Shown here piece by piece: positions 31,376 through 39,820 of a stretch of 64,000 nucleotides of DNA. How positions within the stretch are numbered: position 1 is the first letter of the stretch; every line of letters starts with the position of its first letter. Location: assembly GCA_016219015.1 (NCBI GenBank), contig JACRCL010000012.1, forward strand, positions 149,553-213,552, given 5' to 3'. Below the pieces are notes generated by a model. The model was not told where the DNA came from. It was given only the letters and a program-made list of their open reading frames with translations, and did no database searches. The DNA comes from Deltaproteobacteria bacterium. GTDB taxonomy: Bacteria > Desulfobacterota > GWC2-55-46. The position numbers and the translations under genes are program-made.

Positions 31376-32674
31376 CTAACGCTCCTCGTTCAAGCGCTCC
31401 AGCTCGTTTATCTTAAGCGGCCTCTGCTCCTGTATGTCGCTGAAGGCGCTGTAGGCGTTCAGATAGAAGTCGTGCGCGCGCTCCCACGCGGAGCCGTCCG
31501 GCAGGCCCCAGCGCCTCCTGTACTCCTCGCTTCCCGGGTAGGGAAATAGCGGCACCGGCTCGTTCGACCATACCCCGCGCCTTAAAAGCCGCTCCCTCCA
31601 CCTCTCCACCTCTTCGCGGCAGTCGATGCCGGAATCGAGCAGGGTCGCCTGCACGAAGGGGACGTGCTCGCGCGCGAATACGAGCAGCCTTTCGATCTCT
31701 TCGGTGGAGGCGCGGCAGTTCTTATTGAGATGCGCCCTCCCCTCCACGGAGACGCTCTCCACGCCCGCCTCAATGGAAACGCACCCGGCCTTGCCGAGGA
31801 GCCTCAAGGGCTCCTCGTCCCACAGGTCTATGCGCGTCTGGATGCCGAACCTTATCTCCCTCGTTGACAGGGCCTCGAGGAGTTTTTTGTCCGGGAGGAA
31901 TATCTCGTCCGCGAAATAGACGTAGCCGGCCCCGCTCTCCATAAGGTTGTCGAGCTCTTTCAATACAGTGGCAGCGGGCCTTTTGCGGTACGCGTTCCTG
32001 AAATCGTTCCTGGCGCAGAAGGAACAGGAGTAGGGGCAGCCCCGAGACGCCTCCATCTCGGCCCCGAACCCGCTTACCTTCCCGTCGAAGCGGTGGTGGT
32101 GATGCGGGTGCCTTCTTATGGAATCCGTTGTCCATGAGAGCGGAGGGAGCAGCGCCATGTCCGATTCATGCGGCGAGCCCTGTATATGGATAGAGTTGTC
32201 CTCCCTGTAGCAGACCGACGGCACGCCTTTCAAATCCGTCATCTTCCTCCCGGCGAGCTTTAAAAGGGCCTCCTCGCACTCGCCCATCACGACGATATCC
32301 GCGCCGAGCTTTTTCAATACCGCGACCGGCGTCGTGGAGCCGTGCGGCCCTATTACCGTTATTATCCCGCCGCGGCCCTTGAGCGCCTCCACGGTCCTGC
32401 GCGCGTGTTTAAGCTCCGGCGGGGGGCACCTCCAGAAAAGGTACGTCGGCGCGGTAGGCACCACGGTCATGCCGGGCCTGAACCCTTCCACGGCCTCTAT
32501 CATTTCATTCTCGGTAAGCCCTTCGGCGTGGCAGTCGATTATAACTGCGTCGTGCCCGGCGGCCTCGAGCAGGGCCTTCGCGTAACCGTACTCGAGCGGC
32601 AGGTGCGGCTCCCTGCAGCCGAAATATATGCTCCCGCTGAAATCCCACCTCGGGTTTACAAGCGCGTATCTCAT
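31376..32674 (-). CDS. B12-binding domain/radical SAM protein
   Basis: 432 aa. The N-terminal cobalamin-binding-like Rossmann domain (about 1-140) starts RYALVNPRWDFSGSIYFGCR. The radical SAM core has CPYSCSFC (CxxxCxxC, about 215-222) and the TIM-barrel strands GYVYFADEIF and GCVSIEAGVESVS. It matches, from memory, the class that TIGRFAMs describes as the B12/radical SAM protein of the 'rhizo-twelve' system, a conserved saccharide-type gene cassette of unknown product. Probable role: radical methylation or rearrangement of a sugar or aglycone (inference). Confidence 0.88.
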   Translation of the reverse strand: MRYALVNPRWDFSGSIYFGCREPHLPLEYGYAKALLEAAGHDAVIIDCHAEGLTENEMIEAVEGFRPGMTVVPTAPTYLFWRCPPPELKHARRTVEALKGRGGIITVIGPHGSTTPVAVLKKLGADIVVMGECEEALLKLAGRKMTDLKGVPSVCYREDNSIHIQGSPHESDMALLPPLSWTTDSIRRHPHHHHRFDGKVSGFGAEMEASRGCPYSCSFCARNDFRNAYRKRPAATVLKELDNLMESGAGYVYFADEIFLPDKKLLEALSTREIRFGIQTRIDLWDEEPLRLLGKAGCVSIEAGVESVSVEGRAHLNKNCRASTEEIERLLVFAREHVPFVQATLLDSGIDCREEVERWRERLLRRGVWSNEPVPLFPYPGSEEYRRRWGLPDGSAWERAHDFYLNAYSAFSDIQEQRPLKINELERLNEER

Positions 32675-32710
32675 CTGATCCTTGTCGAAAAATCCAATTA
32701 CGGTTCTAAA

Positions 32711-32865
32711 AGGTTGCTGAAAAACTCAAAACCACAATTCAGGCTGCTCAAAAATCCGAGATGCAAGGAGTCGAAAAATGAGGAATGAGCCGTACTTGTC
32801 TTGTACGCCGCAATGACGAATTTTGAAGACGACACAGCAGATTGGGCTTTTTCAGCAGCCTGCTA
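32711..32865 (-). repeat. Repeat A copy 6
   Basis: AGGTTGCTGAAAAACTCAAA ... CAGGCTGCTCAAAAATCCGA ... GGGCTTTTTCAGCAGCCTGC, between the epimerase and radical SAM genes. Confidence 0.9.
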
Positions 32866-33981
32866 AAGTGTCAGCCCCCGCCACGCCAGCTCCGCGCTCG
32901 CCTCGGCGACCCTGTCGCTGGCGACCCTGCCGTCGAGCCACATTGATAGCTCAAGGAGCCCCTCTTCGAGCGCCACCTTAGGCTCGTAGTTAAGTACCTT
33001 CCTTGCAAGCGATATGTCGGCGAAGCAGTGGCGGATGTCCCCCATCCTGTACTTCCCGGCCACCTCGGGCGCGAGGTCCGGCGCCCCGAAGACCCCGGCC
33101 ATGCGCTTTGCCACGTCGATTACCGTGTGCCTGGCGCCGCTGCCGACATTGAACGTAAGATTCGCCGCGTCCCTTGCCTCGAGGGCGAGGACGCAGGCCG
33201 TTGCCACGTCGCGGACGCTCACGAAGTCCCTCTGCTGCATGCCGTCCTCGTAGACGAGCGGCGGCTTGCCGTTCATGAGGCGCGCCGCGAATATCGCGAG
33301 CACCCCGGTGTACGGGTTGGAGAAGGCCTGCCGCGTGCCGTAGGCGTTAAAGAACCTTAAGGCTACCGCCGGGATGCCGTAAGCCCTGCCGGTTATCATG
33401 CACATCCGCTCCTGTCCGTACTTGGAAAGGGCGTAGACGGAGGAGATGGACGGCGGCTTTTCCTCCGGCGTCTCCACCGGCGTAAGGCCGCAGCCCCCGC
33501 TGCCCCTGGGCTCCCATTCGCCTTCTTTAAGCTGCTCCAGAGAGCGCGCGACGCCAGTCGCCATTGTCCCGTCTGATGTCCTGTAAAGGCCCTCCCCGTA
33601 TACGCTCATGCTCGAAGCCACTATAAGGCGCTCGACCGGCCTTTTCACAAGGGCCTCAAGCAGCACGGCCGTGCCCCTTGAATTTATGTCCGTGTACTTC
33701 TCAATCTCGTACATGCTCTGCCCGACCCCTACGGCGGCGGCGAGATGGAATACCGCGTCGATGCCCTTGAGGGCCCTTTCCACGGCAACGGGGTCCCTGA
33801 CATCGCCTATGATAAGCTCGGCCTCGGGGTTAAGGTAATCGGGCCTGCCGGCCTCCGGGCCGTGGACCTGGACGGAGAGGTTATCGAGCGCGCGCACGCG
33901 GCAGCCGCGCCTTATAAGCTCATCGGCGAGGTGCGAGCCTATGAAGCCCGCGCCGCCGGTTATGAGGACGTGCCTTTTCAA
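32863..33981 (-). CDS. NAD-dependent nucleotide-sugar epimerase/dehydratase
   Basis: 372-aa extended SDR protein. The cofactor motif is VLITGGAGFIGSHLADEL, the active site is SSMSVYGEG with YALSKYGQE (YxxxK), and the C-terminal substrate domain contains RFFNAYGTRQAFSNPYTGV. It probably interconverts a UDP- or dTDP-hexose for the cluster. The start is TTG at 33981 with AAGGAGG 5 nt upstream, better than the ATG at 34023. It is the first gene of the 18-34 kb cluster in transcription order. Confidence 0.92.
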   Translation of the reverse strand: MKRHVLITGGAGFIGSHLADELIRRGCRVRALDNLSVQVHGPEAGRPDYLNPEAELIIGDVRDPVAVERALKGIDAVFHLAAAVGVGQSMYEIEKYTDINSRGTAVLLEALVKRPVERLIVASSMSVYGEGLYRTSDGTMATGVARSLEQLKEGEWEPRGSGGCGLTPVETPEEKPPSISSVYALSKYGQERMCMITGRAYGIPAVALRFFNAYGTRQAFSNPYTGVLAIFAARLMNGKPPLVYEDGMQQRDFVSVRDVATACVLALEARDAANLTFNVGSGARHTVIDVAKRMAGVFGAPDLAPEVAGKYRMGDIRHCFADISLARKVLNYEPKVALEEGLLELSMWLDGRVASDRVAEASAELAWRGLTL

Positions 33982-34282
33982 TTTCGCCTCCTTGAAACCC
34001 GCGCGGGCAATAGCTCTCCGCAAGGCCCGAAGGCCTCAAGAAATCAAAGCTCCGCTGGTTTTTTACGGGCAGGGGCCGGGCGCTTTTGCGGTTAATCAGC
34101 GCGATAAGGTTATAACGGAGCGAATCGACGGTATTTTTTGAGTCCGGTCTTGACCGGGGTAAAGCCCGGATGGGATCAAGCCAGGCAATGTACCCCTTGG
34201 TCTAAACTTATATCAGGATTTGAGTTTGTCAAGGGAAGGCGCGGGCGGTATACAAAGGTGGAGCGGGTGCTATAATCTAAAT

Positions 34283-34424
34283 GGCCGCTGAAGGACTCAA
34301 AATTAAAACAGGCTGCTCAAAATCGAGTCCGCGAGGCGTCGAGAAGCTTAGGAATGAGGCGTACTCTCCTTACGTTGTGATAAGACGAAGACAACAAAGC
34401 AGATGGACTTTTTCAGCAGCCTGC
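34283..34424 (-). repeat. Repeat A copy 7
   Basis: GGCCGCTGAAGGACTCAAAA ... CAGGCTGCTCAAAATCGAGT ... GACTTTTTCAGCAGCCTGC. It occupies part of the 516-bp divergent gap 33982-34497; apart from this and the promoter at 34445 nothing else recognisable is there. Confidence 0.88.
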
Positions 34425-34444
34425 TGGCAAAAACAGCTTCATGC

Positions 34445-34474
34445 TTGAGAAAGTAGGCCGTTAGCGTGTATAAT
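34445..34474 (+). promoter_or_regulatory. Promoter of the EEP nuclease-PLD genes
   Basis: TTGAGA (34445-34450), 18-nt spacer, TATAAT (34469-34474). Transcription would start about 15-20 nt before the ATG, so the leader is very short and carries no clear Shine-Dalgarno sequence. Confidence 0.65.
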
Positions 34475-34497
34475 ATGTATGTTTTTCTTTTTGCCAA

Positions 34498-35244
34498 ATG
34501 GACTCGAAAAGGACTTTACGCATCATGACCTACAACGTCCACAGCTGCTTCGGCAGGGACGGAAAGGTCTCTACCTACAGGGTGGCCGACGTGATAGCGC
34601 GCTACGACCCTGACGTCGCCGCGCTGCAGGAGCTCGACTCAGGCAGGCCCCGCACCAACCGCTCGCACCAGGCCCGTGAGATAGCGGAGCACCTGAAGAT
34701 GGACTTCCACTTCCATCCGGCGATGGAGATAGAGGACGAGAAGTACGGCAACGCCATATTGAGCCGCTACCCGATAAGGCTCGTGCAGGCCGGGCCGCTG
34801 CCTACCTGTAAAAGGCGCAGGGCCCTCGAATCCCGCGGCGCGCTCTGGGCGGAGGTCCATTTCGGCGGGAAAGAGATACAGATAATCAACACGCACTTCG
34901 GGCTCAACCGGCGCGAGAGGCTCCTGCAGGCCGAGGCCCTGCTCGGGGACGAATGGGCCGCGCGCGCGCAATGCCGTCCGCCGCTTATAATATGCGGCGA
35001 CATGAACTCCATGCCCATATCCCCTGTCTACAGGAGGTTCCGCGAGCTCTTGAGCGACGTACAGGTCTCGTCCGCCGGGATGAGGGCGCTCCGCACATAC
35101 CCGAGCCTGTACCCTATCGCGAGGATAGACCACATATTCACCGGCCCGGGGTTCGAGGTCGTCAACACAACCGTCCCCCGCACAAGGCTTACCAGCGCCG
35201 CGTCAGACCATCTCCCGCTTATCGCGGAACTGGCCCTTATTTAA
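34498..35244 (+). CDS. Endonuclease/exonuclease/phosphatase-family protein
   Basis: 248-aa EEP-superfamily hydrolase with RIMTYNVHSCFGRDG, PDVAALQELDSG (metal Glu), IINTHFGL, IICGDMNSMP and the terminal SAASDHLPLIAEL (Asp-His). No signal peptide. It may cleave phosphodiesters in nucleic acid or lipid headgroups. It lies 50 nt upstream of a phospholipase D-family gene, a pairing common in bacteria that suggests phospholipid turnover. Confidence 0.9.
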   Translation: MDSKRTLRIMTYNVHSCFGRDGKVSTYRVADVIARYDPDVAALQELDSGRPRTNRSHQAREIAEHLKMDFHFHPAMEIEDEKYGNAILSRYPIRLVQAGPLPTCKRRRALESRGALWAEVHFGGKEIQIINTHFGLNRRERLLQAEALLGDEWAARAQCRPPLIICGDMNSMPISPVYRRFRELLSDVQVSSAGMRALRTYPSLYPIARIDHIFTGPGFEVVNTTVPRTRLTSAASDHLPLIAELALI

Positions 35245-35249
35245 TCTAA

Positions 35250-35276
35250 CAGGGCGCTGAAAAACTCAAAATTCGA
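35250..35276 (-). repeat. Left-end fragment of repeat A
   Basis: CAGGGCGCTGAAAAACTCAA plus AATTCG matches only the left end of repeat A, in the gap between the EEP and PLD genes. Confidence 0.65.
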
Positions 35277-35294
35277 TATAACCCGGGGGCACCT

Positions 35295-36842
35295 ATGCCG
35301 ACGACGATCCTACAGCCGGGCCGTAACTGCCAGGAGTTCATCGAGGCCGGGACCTCCGGTGTGCTGATTGACGGGAGGGACTACTACAGGGCCTTCTACC
35401 GGGAGGCCTGCCGTGCCGAGAGCTACATCCTCATATCGGGCTGGCAGTTCGACAGCGAGGTGGCGCTGCTCCGCGGCCCGGACAGGAAGGCCGCCTGCGG
35501 GGAGATAAAGTTCCTCGATTTCCTGAACCAGCTCTGCGGCGCCAACAAGGACCTGAGGATATACATCCTCGCGTGGAACTTCTCCATCATCTTCACGCTT
35601 GAACGGGAGTGGGTGCAGGAGTGGGTCTTCAACTGGTCCACGAACGAGCGTCTTCTCTTCCGCTTCGACGACAGGCACCCCGTGGGGGCGAGCCAGCACC
35701 AGAAGTTCACGGTCATAGACGGCCGCGCGGCGTTCCTCGGCGGCATGGACATATGCGCGGGAAGATGGGACGACAGGACTCACCTCGCTAAAAACCCTGA
35801 AAGGACAAACCCCGACGGCAGGGCGTACGACCCGTACCACGACGTGCAGGCGTACTTCACGGGGCCGGTGGCTGTCCATCTGTCAGGGATATTCAAGGAG
35901 AGGTGGCGCGACCTGACCGGGACCGAGATAGAGCTCAAGCCTCCGGCGAAAAAAAACCATGCCCCCCCTGCCCCATCTGCAATGGCCGACGCCGGCGGCA
36001 TACCCATTGACGCAAGGCGCCTCAGCCTGAGCCGCACACTCGGGCAGACCTTCGTGGCGATGCAGGACCCCGTAAAGGAAATACGCCAGCTCTACATAGA
36101 CGCCATATCCGCCGCCGAAAGCCTCATATACATTGAGAACCAGTATTTAAGCTCCTACGCGGTATTCAGGAGCTTGAAGCAGAGGATGGAGGCGAAGGGG
36201 CGCCCGAGGATCGAGGTGGTTATCATGCTTCCGAAAAAGCCGCAGGCGTTCGTGGAAGAGGTGTCGGTGGGCGTGACACAGACGCATATACTGAACACTC
36301 TAAGGAAGGCGGCGCGGAAGAACGAACATTCGCTCGGCGTATACTACTCCGCCGCCGTTGACGAGTCCGGCCGGGAGGTCCCGGTCTACATACACTCGAA
36401 GCTGTTAATGGTGGACGACCGGTTCATGACGATAGGGTCGGCGAATACGACGAACAGGTCGCTGGGGCTCGACAGCGAGCTTAACGCCTCGTTCGAAGCG
36501 TCCGGGGACCGCGCGCTTATTGAAAGCATCAGGAATGTAAGGGCAGAGCTGTTGTCCGAGTTCTGCGGGACGGAAAAATCCGGGCGGCTCTATGGGACGG
36601 AGGGACTGGTCGGCTACCTCGACGCCCTTGCCGGGAGCAATGAGCACAGGATACGGTTCCATGAACCCAACGCGGTATTCGAGAACAGCGACCTCATAAA
36701 GGCCCTCGATGAGGCGGTCTTCGACCCGGAGAGGGCCGTAATAGAGGAGAACGTCTTCGAGATGGTCTCCCCTGACATACGGGCCCTCTTCGCCGAAGGG
36801 ATAACCGCCCTCAAGAAGTGGATTGCCGGGAAAGAAGGCTGA
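35295..36842 (+). CDS. Phospholipase D-family protein (cardiolipin synthase-like)
   Basis: 515-aa protein with two HKD motifs: HQKFTVIDGRAAFLGGMD (about 135-152) and HSKLLMVDDRFMTIGSANTT (about 363-382). These form one active site that transfers or hydrolyses phosphatidyl groups. No transmembrane N-terminus as in classical Cls, so it may be a cytoplasmic or peripheral PLD. The start follows GGGGG. The stop is one base from the stop of the convergent deaD gene. Confidence 0.92.
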   Translation: MPTTILQPGRNCQEFIEAGTSGVLIDGRDYYRAFYREACRAESYILISGWQFDSEVALLRGPDRKAACGEIKFLDFLNQLCGANKDLRIYILAWNFSIIFTLEREWVQEWVFNWSTNERLLFRFDDRHPVGASQHQKFTVIDGRAAFLGGMDICAGRWDDRTHLAKNPERTNPDGRAYDPYHDVQAYFTGPVAVHLSGIFKERWRDLTGTEIELKPPAKKNHAPPAPSAMADAGGIPIDARRLSLSRTLGQTFVAMQDPVKEIRQLYIDAISAAESLIYIENQYLSSYAVFRSLKQRMEAKGRPRIEVVIMLPKKPQAFVEEVSVGVTQTHILNTLRKAARKNEHSLGVYYSAAVDESGREVPVYIHSKLLMVDDRFMTIGSANTTNRSLGLDSELNASFEASGDRALIESIRNVRAELLSEFCGTEKSGRLYGTEGLVGYLDALAGSNEHRIRFHEPNAVFENSDLIKALDEAVFDPERAVIEENVFEMVSPDIRALFAEGITALKKWIAGKEG

Positions 36843-36843
36843 G

Positions 36844-38430
36844 CTACTTTGCGCGGGGCCGTGCCGGGGCGACCGTGACCTTGCGCCCCGAGATTATCGA
36901 CTGGTGCATGAACTCTATCACCTTCTCGGCCGAGTCCCTCGGGACCTCCACGAAGGTGAACGTGTCGAAGATGCTGACCTTCTTTATCGCCGCCGGCGGG
37001 ATGTTCACTTTCCGCGAGATGGCGTTCACTATGTCGTTTGCCCTGACCTTCTGCTCCTTGCCTATGGTCATGAACAGGCGCGCCATGCCCGGAGGGGCCC
37101 CGGTGTCGTCAAGGGACGCGCCGTCCTTCTCGGCTATCTCGTAGCCCTGCAGCTGGAACTTAAGCAGCGCCGCCAGCGCATCGACCGGCTTCATCTCCTG
37201 CGTCAAGTCCTCCGCCATCTTAAGGAACTTATCAAAGCTCTTGTCGTCGATGAACTCCTCTATCCTGTCCTTGAGCCCGGAGAGGCGCGACTCCATTATC
37301 TCCTCGTTGGTCGGGAGCTTGCCCCTCTTTATGTCCGCCTTCGACACGGCCTTTATGAGCCTTAACTGTCTTTCCTCCCTCGGGGTGACGAACGTGATCG
37401 CTACCCCCGCCTTGCCGGCCCTGCCGGTCCTGCCTATCCTGTGCACGTAAGACTCGGGGTCCTGGGGAATGGAATAGTTGACCACGTGGGAGATGTCGCT
37501 TATGTCGAGCCCGCGCGCCGCCACGTCGGTAGCCACGAGCACGTCTACCTTGCCCTCCCTGAACTTCTTCAATACCGCTTCCCTCTGGGACTGGCTGAAG
37601 TCACCGTGCATCGAGTCCGCGCCGTAGCCGCGGAGCTTCAGGTTCGAGGAGACGTCGTCGGCCTCTTTCTTCGTATGGCAGAAAATGAGGAACCTGCCGC
37701 CGTCGTCGGAGTCTATGAGCCGGGAGAGCGCCTCGACCTTCTCATCGTGCCTCACCTCGAAGAATATCTGGCTTATCTTGGGGGCCGTCAGCGTATCCGA
37801 CTGGACCTTGATCTTTTCAGGCGACCTCATGAACCTCTTGGATATCTTGAGTATCTCCTCGGGCATGGTGGCCGAGAAAAGGAGCGTCTGCCTCTCCGCC
37901 GGTATTTCCTTCAGGATCCTCGTGATGTCGTCGACGAAGCCCATGTCGAGCATCTCGTCGGCCTCGTCGAGGACGGCGATCTTGACCTCTTTAAGGTTGA
38001 GGGTCTTCCTCTCTATGTGGTCGAGGACCCTGCCGGGCGTGCCCACCACTATGTGGACGCCCTTCCTGAGCGTCATTATCTGCCGCTCTATGGACGTGCC
38101 TCCGTAGACCGGGAAGGCGCGGAGCCTCTTGAACTTCCCGAGCTTGTTCATCTCCTCGGCGGCCTGTATGGCCAGCTCCCTTGTCGGGGCGAGGATGATG
38201 GCCTGCACGCTGTTGGAAAGCCGGTCTATCTTTTCGATTATCGGGATGCCGAATGCCGCCGTCTTGCCGGTGCCCGTCTGCGCCTGTCCTATCACATCCT
38301 TCCCCGCGAGCAGCGCCGGGATGGTCTTTTCCTGGATGGGTGTGGGCTCCTCGAAGCCCATTGAGGATACCGCCTTCAATAATTCGCCGCTTAACCCTAA
38401 ATCATCGAACGTCTTCTTCTCCAAATTCAT
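36844..38430 (-). CDS. deaD: DEAD-box ATP-dependent RNA helicase
   Basis: 528 aa. Q motif region (FDDLGLSGELL...GFEEPTPIQEKTIP), motif I AQTGTGKT, motif II VLDEADEM, motif III SATMP, motif VI HRIGRTGRAGKAG. The C-terminal DbpA-type RNA-binding domain (about 450-520, ARLFMTIGKEQKVRANDIVN) is typical of DeaD/CsdA and DbpA. It unwinds structured RNA in ribosome assembly and cold adaptation. Confidence 0.93.
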   Translation of the reverse strand: MNLEKKTFDDLGLSGELLKAVSSMGFEEPTPIQEKTIPALLAGKDVIGQAQTGTGKTAAFGIPIIEKIDRLSNSVQAIILAPTRELAIQAAEEMNKLGKFKRLRAFPVYGGTSIERQIMTLRKGVHIVVGTPGRVLDHIERKTLNLKEVKIAVLDEADEMLDMGFVDDITRILKEIPAERQTLLFSATMPEEILKISKRFMRSPEKIKVQSDTLTAPKISQIFFEVRHDEKVEALSRLIDSDDGGRFLIFCHTKKEADDVSSNLKLRGYGADSMHGDFSQSQREAVLKKFREGKVDVLVATDVAARGLDISDISHVVNYSIPQDPESYVHRIGRTGRAGKAGVAITFVTPREERQLRLIKAVSKADIKRGKLPTNEEIMESRLSGLKDRIEEFIDDKSFDKFLKMAEDLTQEMKPVDALAALLKFQLQGYEIAEKDGASLDDTGAPPGMARLFMTIGKEQKVRANDIVNAISRKVNIPPAAIKKVSIFDTFTFVEVPRDSAEKVIEFMHQSIISGRKVTVAPARPRAK

Positions 38431-38637
38431 CGTCTCCTTGTTTTGTGGCTGGAATTTATTTAATCACATAGCATAGCACAAAAAAAACAAAAGGTGTATA
38501 AAAATAACCGGGGCTGCACAGCCTCCATGCACGGGGTTGGCATCAAAATTCTCCGCGATAAATGGCGGAGAATTTTGATTTTGAGTTTTTAAGCGCCTTG
38601 CAAAGGGTTTCGGGAAAGGGGGAGGAAGGCCGGCAGG

Positions 38638-38733
38638 TCAGATGAAGGCGAGCGAGAAGACCATGGCCAGGGCCGCGGCGATGCTTATGAGTATGACGAG
38701 CAGCTCGCCCGCGGCGTTCAGCTTGTTCCTCAA
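38638..38733 (-). CDS. Very small membrane peptide 1 (31 aa, TTG start)
   Basis: Short frame starting at TTG 38733 after AAGGAG at suitable spacing. The product is (M)RNKLNAAGELLVILISIAAA... ending VFSLAFI: a basic N-terminus and one transmembrane helix. A longer frame runs through from 38916, but its upstream residues are polar and show no domain, whereas the short form has its own ribosome-binding site. Function unknown; grouped with two similar peptides. Confidence 0.55.
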   Translation of the reverse strand: MRNKLNAAGELLVILISIAAALAMVFSLAFI

Positions 38734-38774
38734 TGGAGACTCCTTGGGCGCGTCCTTTGGCGGCGGGGCCGGGG

Positions 38775-38861
38775 CTATATGAGCGCGGTCACCAGCGTTA
38801 CCACTATGATGTTCACCAGTATCGCGACCGTCTCGAACGTGCGTAGAGTTCTTGTATCCAT
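38775..38861 (-). CDS. Very small membrane peptide 2 (28 aa)
   Basis: ATG at 38861 with a strong AAGGAGG 6-7 nt upstream. The product starts MDTRTLRTFETVAILVN and continues as a single hydrophobic helix ending TLVTALI, then TAG. It shares an F-E-x-V-A core with peptide 3 at 39182. Too short for family assignment; may be an accessory subunit or a type I toxin-like peptide. Confidence 0.6.
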   Translation of the reverse strand: MDTRTLRTFETVAILVNIIVVTLVTALI

Positions 38862-38983
38862 CGTATCCCTCCTTCAGTATGTCCTTTATCGCCATGTCCT
38901 TTATCGCCGTCTTCATGGCGCCATTATTACATCCGGAGTATTAAAAGATTATTAGGAAACGGCCTTTTTTAAAAAAACCGGGA

Positions 38984-39116
38984 GCATTCAGAAAACTTCA
39001 GGCTGCTCAAAATCGAGTGAGCGAGGCGTCGAGGAGCTAAAGAATGAACCGTACTCCGTAGCCGCAGTGAAGAGCTTTGATGCCAACGAAGCAGATGGAC
39101 TTTTTCAGCAGCCTGT
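38984..39116 (-). repeat. Repeat A copy 8
   Basis: GCATTCAGAAAACTTCAGGC, GGCTGCTCAAAATCGAGTGA and the end GATGGACTTTTTCAGCAGCC. Located between peptides 2 and 3. Confidence 0.85.
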
Positions 39117-39132
39117 CAAAAAAAAAGGAAGA

Positions 39133-39163
39133 GGGGGAGGCATTAGCCTCCCCCTTTTTTTTT
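39133..39163 (-). terminator. Terminator downstream of membrane peptide 3
   Basis: GGGGGAGGC-ATTA-GCCTCCCCC, 9-bp perfect stem, with A-rich and T-rich flanks on the two sides, so it can work in both directions. Confidence 0.92.
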
Positions 39164-39181
39164 GCGGGAATGTGGGCGGGA

Positions 39182-39292
39182 TTAGAAAGAGCGGGTGAAT
39201 GTGGTGAAGAGGGTGAAAGCTATCATCGATACTATCACTAAGTTTGAGGCTACTATCTCGAACAGGCCGCTTAAGGTCGCTGTCTTTTCCAT
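39182..39292 (-). CDS. Very small membrane peptide 3 (36 aa)
   Basis: ATG at 39292, AAGGAGGGC about 8 nt upstream, stop TAA at 39184-39182, and a strong terminator 20 nt further on: a complete minigene. The product starts MEKTATLSGLFEIVAS, has one transmembrane helix and ends FTTFTRSF. It resembles peptide 2 (LFEIVA versus TFETVA). Confidence 0.65.
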   Translation of the reverse strand: MEKTATLSGLFEIVASNLVIVSMIAFTLFTTFTRSF

Positions 39293-39727
39293 TTTTAAGC
39301 CCTCCTTGTTTCTACGTTAAGTTGCTTCCCGCCCTCATTACGCCCACATTATATAAAAACGAATATTAAAGGATTATTAGACCGGGCGTGTCATACGGGC
39401 GGGATTTTACATGGCGCGCAAATAGTTTGCGGTGACTTTAATCCCGCATACTTGTCCGATAATACAGGTAAAGCCTGTTCAAGCATATTTTTTCCTTTAA
39501 ATCCGTGCCGTTATGCGATTTATTTCTAAGGATGATATAATTATCACAGATCAATACCCAGCCATGAATGGCGGGGATGTCTGCAAGGTGCCTGCCTTTT
39601 AGTTCTTTGACGCGCCCTTAAAAGGGCGTACCTTCCACCGAGCACCCGATTAAACATTCCACTTTGATATTCCCGGTCAGTGATGGCGGCGGTTGAAAAT
39701 TCGATGAGCCAACCGTAAGGAGGATAA

Positions 39728-39820
39728 ATGTCCATGAAGATATTTAAGGCTCTCATCGGTGACGGCGGCCGGCGGGCGGCCGGGAAGGTTACTGGCGGAG
39801 GCGCGGCATGGACCGTCTGA
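39728..39820 (+). CDS. 30-aa leader ORF overlapping the sensor gene
   Basis: AAGGAGGATAA immediately before ATG 39728. The product is MSMKIFKALIGDGGRRAAGK plus ten more residues, stop TGA at 39818-39820. It overlaps the next gene's start (39808) by 13 nt, so it could couple translation of the sensor. The 435 bp before it (39293-39727) hold no gene that I can support. Confidence 0.45.
   Translation: MSMKIFKALIGDGGRRAAGKVTGGGAAWTV

Noticed and set aside
38638..38916. 92-codon open frame on minus as one protein
   Set aside because: Its N-terminal two thirds are polar with no recognisable domain, while two short frames within the same span each have a proper ribosome-binding site and a membrane helix; the long frame is probably incidental.
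39293..39727. c-di-GMP (GEMM) riboswitch upstream of the GGDEF/EAL gene
   Set aside because: I looked for the paired tetraloop/receptor layout and conserved core and did not find it.
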